From an uncultured Collinsella sp. (GTDB lineage: Bacteria; Actinomycetota; Coriobacteriia; Coriobacteriales; Coriobacteriaceae): a DNA stretch of 49,424 bases. The translations under genes and the position numbers were made by a program. Positions 1 to 7,966 of the stretch are shown here, piece by piece. The notes beneath the pieces were generated by a model, which was given only the letters and a program-made list of their open reading frames with translations, ran no database searches and had not been told where the DNA came from. Each line of letters starts with the position of its first letter. The stretch's first letter is position 1. The DNA lies in assembly GCA_900544865.1 (NCBI GenBank), contig UQXA01000013.1, positions 1 to 49,424 on the forward strand, given 5' to 3'.

Positions 1-55
1 CGGAATCGGCTGAAGTGCGATGGCGAAATTGGTTGTTTTTACAGTAGCGCTAACA
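1..55. other. Contig-edge segment, possible end of another insertion element
   Basis: The IS110 transposase reading frame stops resembling its family at about position 55 and then meets a stop codon at 39-41. On the + strand, positions 3-47 read as an open tail (ESAEVRWRNWLFLQ, then stop), which could be the C-terminus of a gene on a different mobile element. This would explain both the truncation and the contig break. The identity of this tail is a guess; a chimeric contig end is an equally good explanation. Confidence 0.25.
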
Positions 56-788
56 CCACGACCAGGGCGGCGGCGGTCGTGGTGCCGCAGCCCTCGACGC
101 CGAGCAGCGCGGGCGCGTTCGCCTCCAGCAGCGCGCGGATGCGCTCGTCGAGGGACTCGACCTGGCTGCGGGCCTCCTTCCAGACCGCCGCGACGGACCG
201 CAGCGAGGCCAGCACGCTCTCCTCGAGCGCGTCGCCCGCCTTCCTCCCGCGCGCGAGCAGCGGCATGAGGTCCTTCGGCCGCTCGCGGCCCCTGAACCGC
301 TCCCTCAGGGCGCTCGGGGCCGTCGTGAGCATTGACTTCGCGCAGGCCACGCAGGACGTGGACGTCGCGACGGCCAGCCTGCGCGCGACGTAGAGCTGGC
401 GCACCGCCTCGACCCAGCCGTCCTGCGACTTCGGCACGGAGCAGCCCTTCCCGGACGCCGCCTTGCGCGCCGCGCGCTCGGCGTCCAGCGGGTCGCTCTT
501 CCCCTCGCCGGGCCTCACCTTGTCCCTCTTGGGCCTGAGCACCTCGACGACGTTGTACCCGAGCTCCACGAGCCTCCTCGTCAGCCCGGCCCCGTACGAT
601 GCCGTGCCCTCGACGCCGACGACCATGCAGCTCCCCGGGTCGCCTATCGCCTCCGCCAGCCTGTCGTAGCCCTCGGGGTCGGCCCCGAAGCTCCCGCTCC
701 AGATCTTCCTCCCGAGGCCGTCGAGCAGGCACAGGACATGCACGTCCTTGTGCGTGTCGACGCCCGCGATGACCGTTTCGCCTTCCAT
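39..788 (-). pseudogene. IS110-family transposase, 3'-truncated
   Basis: About 245 residues of an IS110-family DEDD recombinase, normally about 400 aa. The start is ATG at 788, preceded by a strong AGGGGAG ribosome site; an in-frame ATG 35 codons upstream lacks one. The N-terminal RuvC-like domain is intact: VIAGVDTHKD near residue 10, VGVEGTASYG near 58 and KSDPLDAER near 98 supply the D-E-D-D acidic residues. The C-terminal Transposase_20 domain, which holds the catalytic serine, has barely begun (LLGVEGCGTTTAAALVVV) when similarity stops near position 55. It is therefore either cut by the contig end or disrupted by another element, and as written it cannot be an active transposase. Confidence 0.85.
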
Positions 789-1092
789 TTTCGCTCCCCT
801 CGGTCTGCCGCCTGCTCCGCGCCCGGGTCTCCCAGACATTGCACTGACGGGAGCGCTACAATCCAATTGGCTTGTCCGATTGTCCGCGCTCATGCTCCTA
901 TTAGGTCATGGCAGGACTCCGGGACGCGGATGCCGGGGCGAGACAGATCGGATTTGAGGACGGCCGAAGAGGCGTCAGCAGGTCAGTGGGTCATCGTCCC
1001 GGCATTCAGCATCAGGGTAGCGCTGCGACGCGGAAATCGCGCGCCGTTGCCGCGCCCCGCAGTGCCCGCTTCCCCCGAGAACAATTATCAGT
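56..1092 (-). mobile_element. IS110-family insertion sequence, partial
   Basis: The element comprises the truncated transposase gene plus about 300 bp of non-coding DNA upstream of it (789-1092). The outer boundary at 1092/1093 is set by comparison: from 1093 the sequence GCAGGTAGA begins the core of an interspersed repeat that is also found at 23361-23434 and 39271-39344, and homology to those copies ends exactly there. IS110-group elements carry a structured bridge RNA in the non-coding end upstream of the transposase, so 789-1092 is where it should lie. The other end of the element is outside the window. Confidence 0.7.
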
Positions 1093-1180
1093 GCAGGTAG
1101 AAAGCTTGCCGATTTTCGAAAAAGTCGGCTATGGTTGACCCCTGTGGCCTAAACGTAGTAGATGGGCCCTTTCTGTGGTG
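1093..1180 (-). repeat. Interspersed core repeat, copy C (interrupted by the IS)
   Basis: Read on the minus strand, this begins with the arm motif TCTACTACGTTTA, then an 11-nt spacer, then the first 46 nt of the core ending in TCTACCTGC. It aligns without gaps to the same part of the copies at 23319-23480 and 39230-39381. The second half of the core is missing because the IS110 element starts at 1092. Confidence 0.75.
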
Positions 1181-1201
1181 CGGCACCAAGCCGGTCATTT
1201 T

Positions 1202-1277
1202 GGGATGGGACTATTTTGACTACTCATTGGCTGCTCTGGCAATCGGGCTGCAAAAGTAGTCAAAAAAGCTCCGTCCC
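1202..1277. repeat. Imperfect 22-bp inverted repeat
   Basis: The arms at 1202-1223 and 1256-1277 match at 18 of 22 positions (outer GGGA, inner TTTTGACTAC) around a 32-nt loop. A related fragment (AAAAAGCCCCGTCCCAAA) is found near 29325-29342, which suggests a dispersed family. Function unknown. Confidence 0.6.
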
Positions 1278-1325
1278 AAATTAGCTACCTTGCTCTGGCG
1301 GGCGGGAGCAGGTAAGATATACCGA

Positions 1326-1443
1326 GCGCCTAGCGCGTTCGATGGGTTCGGATGACGACATGTTCCGAATCTGGTCAGGTCCGGAAGGAAGCAGCCATAA
1401 GGAGCCTCTGTCGGGCATCCGAATCCATCGAGCGCACGGGCGT
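1326..1443 (+). ncRNA. ffs: Signal recognition particle RNA (4.5S-type)
   Basis: This is the RNA scaffold of the signal recognition particle, which pairs with Ffh to target nascent membrane proteins. The diagnostic apical domain is present: GTTCCGAATCTGGTCAGGTC followed by CGGAAGGAAGCAGCCATAA. It is closed by a long stem in which GCGCGTTCGATGGGTTCGGATG (1333-1354) pairs with CATCCGAATCCATCGAGCGC (1416-1435). A short T run follows at 1443-1448. The exact ends are estimated from the base pairing. Confidence 0.93.
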
Positions 1444-1461
1444 TTTTTGGTGCCGCGACAT

Positions 1462-1556
1462 GGCCCGGCCGGCGGCGAGGTATTTGGTGTCTCGCTGGTC
1501 CTCGGCTTCGCCTGCGGGATCGCTCGACTACCAAACACCTCGCCGCCGGTCGGGCC
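1462..1556. repeat. Long inverted repeat downstream of the SRP RNA
   Basis: Arms of about 27 bp (1462-1488 and 1530-1556) share GGCGGCGAGGT and pair with only a few mismatches around a 41-nt loop. There is no T run, so it is not an obvious terminator. From here to 1698 I see no gene. Confidence 0.65.
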
Positions 1557-1698
1557 CCGTCGTCCAAAAATCACCCGTAAAGGCGCGTTTATCTAATTAA
1601 ATCTATCCCTTGCGGAATGCGGCTTGCTGGTGTTGTCTGGGCATTGAAGGCTATGTGGTTCAAGAGGCGGCGGTGCTGTTGCTTGAATTTTTACAGTT

Positions 1699-1741
1699 AA
1701 AGAGGCCCGTTTCCCTGGGTTGGGGAAACGGGCCTCTTTTT
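1699..1741. terminator. Bidirectional intrinsic terminator
   Basis: A perfect 17-bp stem (AAAGAGGCCCGTTTCCC with GGGAAACGGGCCTCTTT) around a 7-nt loop has T runs on both sides. On the minus strand it ends the surface-protein gene; on the plus strand it would stop transcription coming from the SRP RNA. Confidence 0.9.
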
Positions 1742-1784
1742 GTCTCTGGGTTTGTGGATTGGCGAAGGTAGTATGCTTTGGCGG

Positions 1785-2798
1785 CTATTTTGAGTTCTTG
1801 AGGCGGCGTGTGGCTGTGGCGGTTATTCCGAGGCCTGCGGCGGCGACTGCTGCGAGTGCGATTGCGCTCGGCGCTGCATCGCCCGTGTTCGCGAGCTTGC
1901 CGGCGGTCGTATCTGCTTGCTTGCCGCTGCTCGAGTTCGCCTGCTTGGTGGAGCTTGGCGGGGTATTTTTGCCGGTCGCGGACGAGCCGGTGGGCTGTGT
2001 CGTCTCGGTCGGTTGCGCTGAGCCGGAGGGAGGTGTTGTCTCGGTGGGTTTTGTTATCTCGGGTGAGGCGGCCTTATCTGCTGCGGCTTTTGCCTCTTCG
2101 TATGCCTTGCAGGCATCGTCATAGGCCGTTTGCGCCTTTTTCAAATCGTCGAGGAGCGCATCTCGCTTGGCTATGTCCTCATCGATGTGGGCTTTAGCTT
2201 CCTCCGCCTCACTTTCGGAATCCTGAACCTGTCTTTCCTGGCTTTCGAGCCGGCGTCGGTAGGAGTGAAGATCATCTTCACAAGATTTCTCTCGCCTTTC
2301 TGCCGACATGATCTCACGTCGCAACTGCTTAATATGCTCTTTAGTAGCTGTGCTGGGCTCCTCGTCGCCGAGTGCTTCAAGTGCCTTATCTAATTCTGCC
2401 TGAAGGCCGCTTGTCCGGCTGTGGGCCTCATCGTATTTGGCTTGGGCTGCATCGACGTTCGCTTGCATGGCGGGAAGGCGTTCCCTCCGTTTGGCGGCTT
2501 CCGTCACCACCATGTCGTAGATCTCTTGAAAAGCGGCAATGTCATCATCGATTGCCGCAAGTTTCTCGGGACTTGCGGCAACTTTTGCGGCCTCGAGGGT
2601 TTTGAGCGCTTCCTGCATGGCTGCATACGCTTTTTCTTTTGCGGCGGCCGCATCTTCCGTCTGCAAGGCAACTGCACCGGTGGGGGAACTGGTTTCTGCC
2701 GCAATTGCCGTTACGGGGGCGATTCCCGCGACAAGTGCCGCGGAAAGGGCGATGCCCACGGTTGCTCGTCTTGCTCTTCTTGCGAGAATGTCGTTCAT
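1785..2798 (-). CDS. Secreted coiled-coil surface protein with LAXTG sorting signal
   Basis: A 337-aa predicted exported protein. Residues 1-34 form a Sec signal peptide (ARRARR, hydrophobic stretch, AIAAE). Residues about 40-245 are charged and Ala/Glu/Lys-rich with heptad character, which fits a long coiled coil. Residues 246-300 are a Pro/Thr/Ser-rich linker of the cell-wall-spanning type. The C-terminus has LANTGD, a hydrophobic helix and RRLKNSK, the three-part sortase signal. LAXTG rather than LPXTG is the motif associated with class E sortases of high-GC Gram-positives; no sortase gene is in this window. The start ATG has GAGGTG five bases upstream. Its binding partner cannot be told from the sequence. 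Confidence 0.8.
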   Translation of the reverse strand: MNDILARRARRATVGIALSAALVAGIAPVTAIAAETSSPTGAVALQTEDAAAAKEKAYAAMQEALKTLEAAKVAASPEKLAAIDDDIAAFQEIYDMVVTEAAKRRERLPAMQANVDAAQAKYDEAHSRTSGLQAELDKALEALGDEEPSTATKEHIKQLRREIMSAERREKSCEDDLHSYRRRLESQERQVQDSESEAEEAKAHIDEDIAKRDALLDDLKKAQTAYDDACKAYEEAKAAADKAASPEITKPTETTPPSGSAQPTETTQPTGSSATGKNTPPSSTKQANSSSGKQADTTAGKLANTGDAAPSAIALAAVAAAGLGITATATRRLKNSK

Positions 2799-2829
2799 CT
2801 CGGCACCTCATTTCAAGGGTCGGCGACTA

Positions 2830-2860
2830 ACTTGGTAGCACTAATGTAAGTATACCAAGT
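2830..2860 (-). promoter_or_regulatory. Operator-like inverted repeat at the surface-protein promoter
   Basis: ACTTGGTA (2830-2837) and TACCAAGT (2853-2860) form a perfect 8-bp inverted repeat with a 15-nt spacer. A minus-strand -10 box, TATACT (2854 to 2849), lies inside it, about 50 nt before the start of the coiled-coil protein. The layout fits a repressor site. No regulator can be assigned. Confidence 0.5.
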
Positions 2861-2935
2861 GGTCGACCCGACACTGGCTGGGTACGCGCCTCTCCGCTTC
2901 TTTGGAAACCGAACCCCATTAGAAATGACGAGTTG

Positions 2936-2965
2936 TTTACGCTTCTTTTGGGCTCACCGTACTAT
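2936..2965 (+). promoter_or_regulatory. Promoter of the first ABC exporter pair
   Basis: TTTACG (2936-2941), an 18-nt spacer and TACTAT (2960-2965) make a reasonable sigma-70-type promoter. The predicted transcript starts near 2972, which favours the ATG at 3010 over the in-frame TTG at 2977 as start of the next gene. Confidence 0.45.
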
Positions 2966-3009
2966 CATGATTCGGATTGAGTGTGAATGATGATAGGGAG
3001 CGCCTATAC

Positions 3010-4866
3010 ATGATTGAGCTGCTCAGGCGTTTTGGTGGTAAGTTTCGCCGGTATATGGTGATCGGCCCTGCGTGTAAGCTGATCGAAGTGATCTTTGACC
3101 TGCTGACGCCGCTGGTGATTGCCCAGATGATCGATAAGGGTATTGGCGCACACGATGTCAACGCCGTCGTCCACTACGGTATGCTGCTTGGCGCCATGGC
3201 TGTGATCGGCATCTCGTTTACGCTCGTCTGCCAAAAGATGGCGGCGCTCACCTCGCAGGGCATGGGCACCGATATCCGCGGTGCGCTCTACCAGCACATC
3301 AACAAGTTGAGCTATGCCGAACTCGACCGCTTTGGCACGCCGTCGCTTATCACCCGCATCACCAACGACGTCAACCAGGTGCAGCTCGCTGTGGCGCTGG
3401 GCGTACGCATGCTCATCCGCTGGCCCTTCTTGGCGGTGGGCTCTATGTGCGCGGCCCTTGCCATCGACCTTAAGCTCGGCATGATCTTCTTGATCTGCAC
3501 GCCCGCTATCGGCCTGGTGTTTTGGTTTGTCATGGCGCGCTGTATCCCGTATTACAGGCAGCTGCAGGCAAAGCTCGACCGCATCGCGCTTATCTGCCGC
3601 GAGGGGCTTTCGGGCGCCCGCGTTGTTCGCGCCTTTGTGCGTGAGGACCACGAGCGCGAGCGTTTTGCCCAAGCCGCCGATGACCAGGCCAATACTGCCA
3701 TCGCGGTGGGCAAGCTCTCGTCGATCCTTAATCCCGTCACGTTTCTTGTGATGAACCTGGGCGTGTGCGCCATCCTGTGGGTGGGCGGCATCCAGGTCAA
3801 CGTGGGCGAGCTCACGCAGGGTCAGGTCATGGCGTTTGTGAACTACATGACGCAGACGCTCACCTCCATCGTGTACGTCGCCAACCTGGTCGTGGTCTTT
3901 ACCAAGGCGAGCGCCAGCGCGTCGCGTATCAACGAGGTGCTCAATTGCGTGCCGAGCATCGCTGACGAGGGCAACCAGCCGGTCGCGCTGCCTGAGCCGA
4001 GCGACCTGACGGGTGGCGCTGTTCCGGTCCCTGCGCTGAGCTTTGACCATGCGAGCTTCTCGTTTGGCGCCGGCGCGGCAAATGCCGTCAACGATGTGAC
4101 CCTGGAGCTCCCGCTGGGCAAGACGCTTGGCATTATCGGCGGTACGGGTAGCGGCAAGTCCACGCTCGTCTCGCTTATCCCGCGCCTGTACGATGCGAGC
4201 GCCGGCAGCGTGAGTGTGATGGGCGCCGACGTGCGCACCTGGCCGCTCGACCAGCTGCGCCGTGTGGTCGCGACCGTTCCACAGCGTGCGTCGCTGGTGA
4301 GCGGCACCATCCGCAGCAACCTGACCTGGCGCGACGAGGCTGCGACCGACGAGGATCTCTGGGCGGCGCTCGACATGGCGCAGGCGAGCGAGTTCGTGCG
4401 CAACAAGCCGCAGGGGCTCGATACCCCGGTCGAGGCGGGCGGTAAGAACTTCAGCGGTGGCCAACGCCAGCGCCTGACCATCGCGCGCGCCCTGGTGGGC
4501 TCGCCTCAGATATTGATCATGGACGATTCTGCCTCGGCGCTCGACTTTAAGACCGACGCGGCGCTTCGCCATGCCATCCGCGAGCGCAGTGTGCGCGGTG
4601 CCGCCGAGGGCGGGCTGCCGCTCACGACCGTCATCGTGAGCCAACGTGTCTCGACCGTGCGCGACGCCGATATGATCTGCGTACTTGACCACGGTTCGGT
4701 CGCGGGCCTGGGCGCGCACGATGAGCTCTACACGACTTGCCAGCTCTACCGCGAGATTTGCCAGTCGCAGCTTCGCCGCGAGGAGCTCGAGGGTCAGCAG
4801 GGGAGCACGACGCCCGCGTCCGCCCCGACCGCCCCCGCATCCGTCTGCGCAAAGGAGGGCTGCTAA
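3010..4866 (+). CDS. ABC exporter half-transporter, non-catalytic-site subunit (pair 1)
   Basis: A 618-aa fused membrane/ATPase protein of the multidrug/lipid exporter (ABCB-like) type. Six transmembrane helices fill about residues 15-310. The nucleotide-binding domain has Walker A GGTGSGKS near 377, a canonical signature FSGGQRQRL near 480 and Walker B ILIMDDSASALD near 503. The catalytic glutamate after Walker B is aspartate, as in the inactive site of heterodimeric exporters. ATG 3010 is chosen because GGGAG lies nine bases upstream; a TTG 33 nt earlier is possible. The stop codon directly abuts the ATG of its partner at 4867, so the two are co-translated and almost certainly form one exporter. 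The substrate is unknown; drug, peptide or lipid export is usual. Confidence 0.88.
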   Translation: MIELLRRFGGKFRRYMVIGPACKLIEVIFDLLTPLVIAQMIDKGIGAHDVNAVVHYGMLLGAMAVIGISFTLVCQKMAALTSQGMGTDIRGALYQHINKLSYAELDRFGTPSLITRITNDVNQVQLAVALGVRMLIRWPFLAVGSMCAALAIDLKLGMIFLICTPAIGLVFWFVMARCIPYYRQLQAKLDRIALICREGLSGARVVRAFVREDHERERFAQAADDQANTAIAVGKLSSILNPVTFLVMNLGVCAILWVGGIQVNVGELTQGQVMAFVNYMTQTLTSIVYVANLVVVFTKASASASRINEVLNCVPSIADEGNQPVALPEPSDLTGGAVPVPALSFDHASFSFGAGAANAVNDVTLELPLGKTLGIIGGTGSGKSTLVSLIPRLYDASAGSVSVMGADVRTWPLDQLRRVVATVPQRASLVSGTIRSNLTWRDEAATDEDLWAALDMAQASEFVRNKPQGLDTPVEAGGKNFSGGQRQRLTIARALVGSPQILIMDDSASALDFKTDAALRHAIRERSVRGAAEGGLPLTTVIVSQRVSTVRDADMICVLDHGSVAGLGAHDELYTTCQLYREICQSQLRREELEGQQGSTTPASAPTAPASVCAKEGC

Positions 4867-6726
4867 ATGAATCCGTACACTTCCTCCGGTTCGGTCGCCA
4901 CGATGACGGCCAACGTGTCCGGCAACGATAGCCTCAACGACCTGGGAGACGGTCCGCGCCAGCCCGGCGATCCCGAGCACTATCCCGTGGGTGCGGTGAC
5001 TCGCCGCCTGATGGGCTACGTTCGTCCGCATCGCGTCTCGTTTGCGGCATCGTTTTTGAGTGCCGCCGTCTCGGTGATCCTGCAGCTCTACACGCCCATC
5101 CTCATTGGCGAGGGTATCGACCTGATCGTCGCCGCCGGGCAGGTTGACTTCGATGCGCTGCTGCCGCTCGTTACCAAACTCGCGATTGTCGTCGTAGGTG
5201 CTGCGGCCTTCCAGTGGCTGCAGGGCTATTGCGTCAACCGCCTGTCCTACGAAACGGTGCGCGACATGCGCGTGGAGGCGAGCGATAAGCTCAGCCGCAT
5301 GCCGCTCAGCTTTATCGACAGCCATGCCCACGGCGACCTTATGAGCCGCGTGGTCAACGACGTCGATCAGGTGGGCGACGGTCTGCTGCAGGGCTTCACG
5401 CAGCTTTTCACCGGCGTCATCACCATCGTGGGCACGCTTGCGTTTATGCTTTCCATCAACCTGACCATGACGCTCGTGGTGGTGCTCGTCACGCCGCTTT
5501 CCATTTTTGCAGCCGGCGCCATCGCCAAGCTCTCCAACAAGAGCTTTACGGCACAGCAGCGTATTCAAGGGCAGCTCGGTGGTCATATTGAGGAGTACGT
5601 AGGCGAGCAGAAGCTTGTCGACGCCTTTGCCTATGGCCCCAACGCTCAGCAGCGCTTCGATGCCCTCAATGCCGAGCTCTACACCGCGGGCGAGCGCGCG
5701 CAGTTTATGGGTTCGCTCTCCAACCCCGGCACACGCTTTATCAATAACATCATCTATGCCGTGGTCGCTGTGATCGGCTGCGTGGGCGTGATCACGGGCG
5801 TGCCGGCGGCGCTTACGGTGGGCGGCGTGCAGATTTTCCTGTCCTATGCTAACCAGTACACCAAGCCGTTCAACGAGGTCACCAACGTCATTACGCAGGT
5901 CCAGACGGCGTATGCCTCGGCGCGCCGTATGTTTGCGCTGCTCGATGCGCGCGAGCAGGAGCCCGATGCGCCAGATGCCGTGGAACTTGCCGCACCGCAG
6001 GGCGAGGTCGCCCTTGAGCATGTGGACTTTAGCTACGTGCCCGACCGCAGGCTGCTGCAGGACATCTGCATCGAGGCTAAGCCCGGCATGCGCTTTGCCC
6101 TGGTCGGTCCTACGGGCTGTGGCAAGACGACGCTCATCAATTTGCTACTGCGTTTTTACGATATCGATGCCGGTCGCATTGCGGTCGATGGTCGTTCCTC
6201 GCGTGACTACACGCGCGCAAGCCTGCGCCGCGCCTTTGGCATGGTGCTGCAGGACACTTGGCTGTTCGAGGGCACGGTGGCGGACAACATCGCTTACGGT
6301 TGCCCAGGAGCTACGCGCGAGCAGGTTGTCGAAGCCGCCAAGCGCGCTCATGCGCATAAGTTTATCGTGCAGCTGCCAGGCGGCTACGATACGGTGATCG
6401 GCGAGGACGGCGGCACGTTTAGCCAGGGCCAAAAGCAGCTGCTGTGCATCGCACGCGTCATGCTCACCGACCCGGCGATTCTGCTGCTGGACGAGGCGAC
6501 CTCGAGTATCGACACACGCACCGAGCTGCAGGTGCAGGCAGCATTCGACGAGCTCATGGCCGGCCGTACGAGCTTTGTCGTGGCGCATCGCCTGAGCACG
6601 ATTCGCAACGCCGACTGCATTCTGGTCATGCGCGACGGCCAGATTATCGAGCGCGGCACGCACGACGAGCTGCTAGCGGCAGGCGGCTTCTACGCCGAAC
6701 TCTACCGCAGCCAGTTTGCCCAGTAA
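4867..6726 (+). CDS. ABC exporter half-transporter, catalytic-site subunit (pair 1)
   Basis: A 619-aa partner of the preceding gene. A roughly 40-residue cytosolic leader precedes six membrane helices (about residues 50-345). The ATPase domain has Walker A GPTGCGKT near 415, a degenerate signature FSQGQKQLL near 517 and Walker B ILLLDEATSSID near 540, with the catalytic Glu present. The asymmetry complements the first subunit: its DE Walker B faces the other subunit's SGGQ signature to form the one hydrolytic site. The start is fixed by the TAA-ATG junction. Confidence 0.88.
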   Translation: MNPYTSSGSVATMTANVSGNDSLNDLGDGPRQPGDPEHYPVGAVTRRLMGYVRPHRVSFAASFLSAAVSVILQLYTPILIGEGIDLIVAAGQVDFDALLPLVTKLAIVVVGAAAFQWLQGYCVNRLSYETVRDMRVEASDKLSRMPLSFIDSHAHGDLMSRVVNDVDQVGDGLLQGFTQLFTGVITIVGTLAFMLSINLTMTLVVVLVTPLSIFAAGAIAKLSNKSFTAQQRIQGQLGGHIEEYVGEQKLVDAFAYGPNAQQRFDALNAELYTAGERAQFMGSLSNPGTRFINNIIYAVVAVIGCVGVITGVPAALTVGGVQIFLSYANQYTKPFNEVTNVITQVQTAYASARRMFALLDAREQEPDAPDAVELAAPQGEVALEHVDFSYVPDRRLLQDICIEAKPGMRFALVGPTGCGKTTLINLLLRFYDIDAGRIAVDGRSSRDYTRASLRRAFGMVLQDTWLFEGTVADNIAYGCPGATREQVVEAAKRAHAHKFIVQLPGGYDTVIGEDGGTFSQGQKQLLCIARVMLTDPAILLLDEATSSIDTRTELQVQAAFDELMAGRTSFVVAHRLSTIRNADCILVMRDGQIIERGTHDELLAAGGFYAELYRSQFAQ

Positions 6727-6754
6727 GCAAGCCCGTGGGGCAAATTAATCAATC

Positions 6755-6794
6755 GACAGACGGTGGTTTACATCTGTCACGTTAGTACTAAGAT
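6755..6794 (+). promoter_or_regulatory. Promoter with overlapping inverted repeat
   Basis: TTTACA (6767-6772), a 16-nt spacer and TAAGAT (6789-6794) form a promoter in front of the flavodoxin-like gene. GACAGA (6755-6760) and TCTGTC (6773-6778) flank the -35 box as a 6-bp inverted repeat, a plausible operator. Confidence 0.4.
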
Positions 6795-6847
6795 AGTCAT
6801 CTAATAAATTGCATTAGTGGCTTTAGTTTTGGGGGATACGAGGCAAC

Positions 6848-7405
6848 GTGACTATGACGTGCTCTTTGGTGGTTAACAGCAAGAGCGGTAATACCAGGAT
6901 GGTTTCGGGTGCGATCAAGCGCACTCTACAGGCTGCGGGTGTTGAGTTTGTCCATGCCGCGGCGTTGAGCGACGATGCGGATGCAGATCAGGTTGCGCTC
7001 GAGGCGCAGGGCGCCTGCGCGGCCGACACGGTGCTCGTCGGTTTTTGGTGCGACAAGGGCGCGTGCACGCCTTCGGTCGCGGCGTTGCTCTCCGCCTTGC
7101 ACGGTAAGCGCGTGTTCCTGTTTGGCACCTGCGGCTTTGGGGCCGACCAGAGCTACTATCAGCAGATTATCGACCGCGTAACTTCCAATTTGGCTGGGGA
7201 TGCCGAGCTTGCGGGCTGGGCGATGTGCCAGGGCAAGATGGGCCCCGCGGTCAAGCAGCGCTACGAGGCCATGCTCGAGCAAGATCCCGACAACGCTCGC
7301 TATAAGATGCTGCTCGACAACTGGGTTGCCGCGAAGGACCATCCCACCAAGGAAGATCTGGACAACATGGCGACGGTGGCCAAGAAGGCCGTGCTGGGCG
7401 AGTAA
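6848..7405 (+). CDS. Flavodoxin-like protein
   Basis: A 185-aa cytosolic protein. The N-terminus SLVVNSKSGNTRMVSGAI matches the FMN phosphate-binding loop of flavodoxins (T/S-x-T/S-G-N-T). The central part, VLVGFWCDKGACTPSVAALL followed by KRVFLFGTCGFG, fits the isoalloxazine-binding loops. It probably carries electrons on a bound FMN or regulates an oxidoreductase; the partner is not nearby. GTG 6848 has GAGG four bases upstream; ATG 6854 is an alternative. It has its own promoter and terminator, so it appears to be a single-gene unit. Confidence 0.75.
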   Translation: MTMTCSLVVNSKSGNTRMVSGAIKRTLQAAGVEFVHAAALSDDADADQVALEAQGACAADTVLVGFWCDKGACTPSVAALLSALHGKRVFLFGTCGFGADQSYYQQIIDRVTSNLAGDAELAGWAMCQGKMGPAVKQRYEAMLEQDPDNARYKMLLDNWVAAKDHPTKEDLDNMATVAKKAVLGE

Positions 7406-7448
7406 CTTCGCTGTTCGCGGTGCTTCGTGCAAAACAATACAAATGTGA

Positions 7449-7476
7449 AAGCCTCGAAATTCTCGAGGCTTTTTTC
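7449..7476 (+). terminator. Intrinsic terminator after the flavodoxin-like gene
   Basis: AAGCCTCGA pairs with TCGAGGCTT around a short loop and is followed by TTTTTTC, 44 nt after the stop codon. Confidence 0.88.
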
Positions 7477-7591
7477 TTGGCACTTGTGGGCGCAACCGCT
7501 GCAAGCGTTTGGGGCGACATTTTCCATCACCCCGATGACGAGGCCGTCCTGGATGACACGCTCGCATATGTTCGCTGGATGTATTCAGAGT

Positions 7592-7740
7592 GGGACGGGC
7601 TTTCCGGATGGATGGGGTTTCGGAAAGCCCGTCCCAGAATTTGCCTTTGGAGTGGGACGCAGTTTCCCAACGGGGCCGTAAGCGGAAACCGCATCCCACT
7701 CCGGACGTGAATTCTGGGACACGGTTTCCGGATGCAAAAA
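7592..7740. repeat. Two adjacent palindromes plus a third half-site
   Basis: Hairpin 1 has perfect 15-bp arms, GGGACGGGCTTTCCG (7592-7606) and its complement (7621-7635). Hairpin 2 has 18-bp arms (7650-7667 and 7684-7701) with two mismatches, starting GAGTGGGA. A further half-site, TGGGACACGGTTTCCGGATG, lies at 7715-7734. All share the theme TGGGAC-N-TTTCCG, so this is a small cluster of one REP-like family inside a 560-bp non-coding stretch. Confidence 0.7.
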
Positions 7741-7815
7741 GACCACATGGCGTGGCCTTCAACTTATATATGTTCAGCAGGTGTCCCCATGACAAGCCGC
7801 GCTTCAACACCGAGG

Positions 7816-7946
7816 CGTCTGCCCGGCGACGCGGAATGTAAGGTTCATCGCGAGTTCCGCACGAGCCGGAGAGCACTTAATGTGCTCTCCGTGCGAGCAG
7901 GACTGTCCGAGCAGGGAACCTTACGTTCCGCGCCGCCGGGCAGACG
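7816..7946. repeat. 131-bp long-stem palindrome with apical hairpin
   Basis: Arms of 31 bp (7816-7846 and 7916-7946) differ at two positions, both transitions, which G-U pairing would still tolerate in RNA. A second perfect 9-bp hairpin, GGAGAGCAC with GTGCTCTCC, sits in the middle (7868-7890). The structure is 20 bp beyond the 3' end of the phosphoglycerol transferase gene. It could be a dispersed repeat or a structured transcript. There is no T run. Confidence 0.7.
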
Positions 7947-7966
7947 AACCAGTTATGAGTGACCCG

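Noticed and set aside
3004..6021. A 1005-codon open frame on the minus strand opposite the first ABC pair
   Set aside because: It lies antisense to two well-supported genes. Its composition (His, Arg, Asp-rich) is typical of frames opposite GC-rich coding DNA, and it has no domain or ribosome site.
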